NCBI GenBank assembly: GCA_018058095.1
Contig: JAGPCO010000032.1
Location: 3,459 to 62,301 of the forward strand
From: Kofleriaceae bacterium
GTDB taxonomy: Bacteria > Myxococcota_A > Polyangia > Haliangiales > Haliangiaceae
Reading direction: 5' to 3'
DNA length: 58,843 nucleotides
The position numbers and the translations under genes were made by a program. Of the stretch, positions 58,641 through 58,843 are shown one piece after another; the first letter of the stretch is position 1, and every line of letters begins with the position of its first letter. Under the pieces are notes generated by a model. That model searched no databases. It was not told the origin of the DNA and worked only from the letters and a program-made list of their open reading frames with translations.

Positions 58641-58657
58641 ATCATCGCGACGATGAT
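58641..58657. promoter_or_regulatory. inverted repeat (ATCATCG-N3-CGATGAT) at the transposase promoter
   Basis: A perfect 7-bp inverted repeat 14 bases upstream of the transposase ATG, next to its TATATA box. It could be an operator or a REP fragment bound by the transposase itself, giving autoregulation. Confidence 0.4.
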
Positions 58658-58743
58658 GACGAGGGATTTCGTCGAAGGTCCGACGATTTCCGGGACGGCG
58701 GGGACGCCGGGCGTGGACCGACCCGGGCGTCGGCTGAAGCCTC

Positions 58744-58816
58744 CTGCTGTGGACAGGCGCAGGGCGTGGCACGGGTGGTGACGGGCGCGGAGAGGGGTAG
58801 CGCCTGCCCACAGCAG
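58744..58816. repeat. 17-bp inverted repeat near the transposase gene (REP-like)
   Basis: CTGCTGTGGACAGGCGC at 58744-58760 and its complement GCGCCTGCCCACAGCAG at 58800-58816 pair over 17 bases with one mismatch, with a 39-base spacer. It lies about 120 bases upstream of the RAYT-type gene, the setting expected of a REP/BIME element. The rest of the 216-base edge region holds no gene. Confidence 0.6.
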
Positions 58817-58843
58817 TCCGCCCGGGCCTGGATAGGCGGACCC

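Overview
This is about 59 kb of very GC-rich DNA (roughly 70% or more by eye) with strong third-position G/C bias. It is densely packed with genes, many joined by 1-4 base ATGA/GTGA/TGATG overlaps. The gene set points to a myxobacterium (phylum Myxococcota, possibly a Haliangium/Kofleriaceae-type lineage). It has several Hanks-type Ser/Thr kinases, NtrC-type and ECF regulators, a PilZ protein, a TonB-type receptor, many lipoproteins with TIG, PPC or PDZ domains, a protein with an AgmX/TonB-like C-terminal domain, and giant TPR proteins. The lineage is inferred; there is no rRNA here to settle it. I saw no rRNA, tRNA, CRISPR array, prophage or plasmid origin. No gene-free stretch exceeds about 250 bases.

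Layout. 1-2.6 kb (-): a four-TM protein and an anchored alpha/alpha-barrel-like protein whose 3' end is caught in a 92-bp tandem repeat at the window edge. 2.7-7.2 kb: a small membrane protein (+) converging on two translationally coupled secreted lipoproteins (-), one with PPC domains and one with TIG domains plus a metzincin-like zinc site. 7.4-20.1 kb (-): two giant coupled TPR proteins (about 2,050 and 2,190 aa) that share a distinctive C-terminal domain. 20.3-21.9 kb (-): histidine ammonia-lyase, flanked by degenerate hexamer repeats. 22.0-24.7 kb (-): a BlaI repressor / M56 sensor protease / DsbA-like lipoprotein operon with a visible operator and terminator. 24.9-29.9 kb: TonB-type receptor (+), HTTM membrane protein plus partner (-), soluble kinase (+), tiny YjfB-like protein (+). 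29.9-36.4 kb: a non-homologous end-joining island: Ku (+), divergent from membrane kinase, LigD and DUF72 (-). 36.5-42.4 kb (-): large PDZ lipoprotein, mesaconyl-CoA hydratase-like enzyme, and an ECF sigma factor with its likely membrane partner. 42.6-47.1 kb (-): TPR-histidine kinase, sigma-54 response regulator, PspA-like protein and small helical protein. 47.2-51.2 kb: rhodanese lipoprotein (+); a five-gene run (-) of HEAT, HAMP-1, HAMP-2, zinc-ribbon and J-less DnaJ-type zinc-finger proteins. 51.4-54.2 kb (-): gamma-carbonic-anhydrase-like, VanZ-like, PDZ-thioredoxin and HpnA-like epimerase. 54.3-57.8 kb (+): PilZ, TPR membrane protein, thymidylate kinase, PDZ lipoprotein. 57.8-58.8 kb: a REP-associated (RAYT-type) transposase with a long inverted repeat beside it.

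How the genes work together. The clearest functional units are end-joining DNA repair (Ku plus LigD, with an unexpected membrane kinase between them), a BlaI/M56-controlled periplasmic thiol protein, and a kinase/regulator/PspA operon that looks like an envelope-stress circuit. The best candidates for something undescribed are the paired giant TPR proteins, the HK-RR-PspA operon and the five-gene HEAT/HAMP/zinc-finger cluster. Many genes carry a -10-like hexamer 6-7 bases before the start codon, which suggests frequent leaderless transcription.
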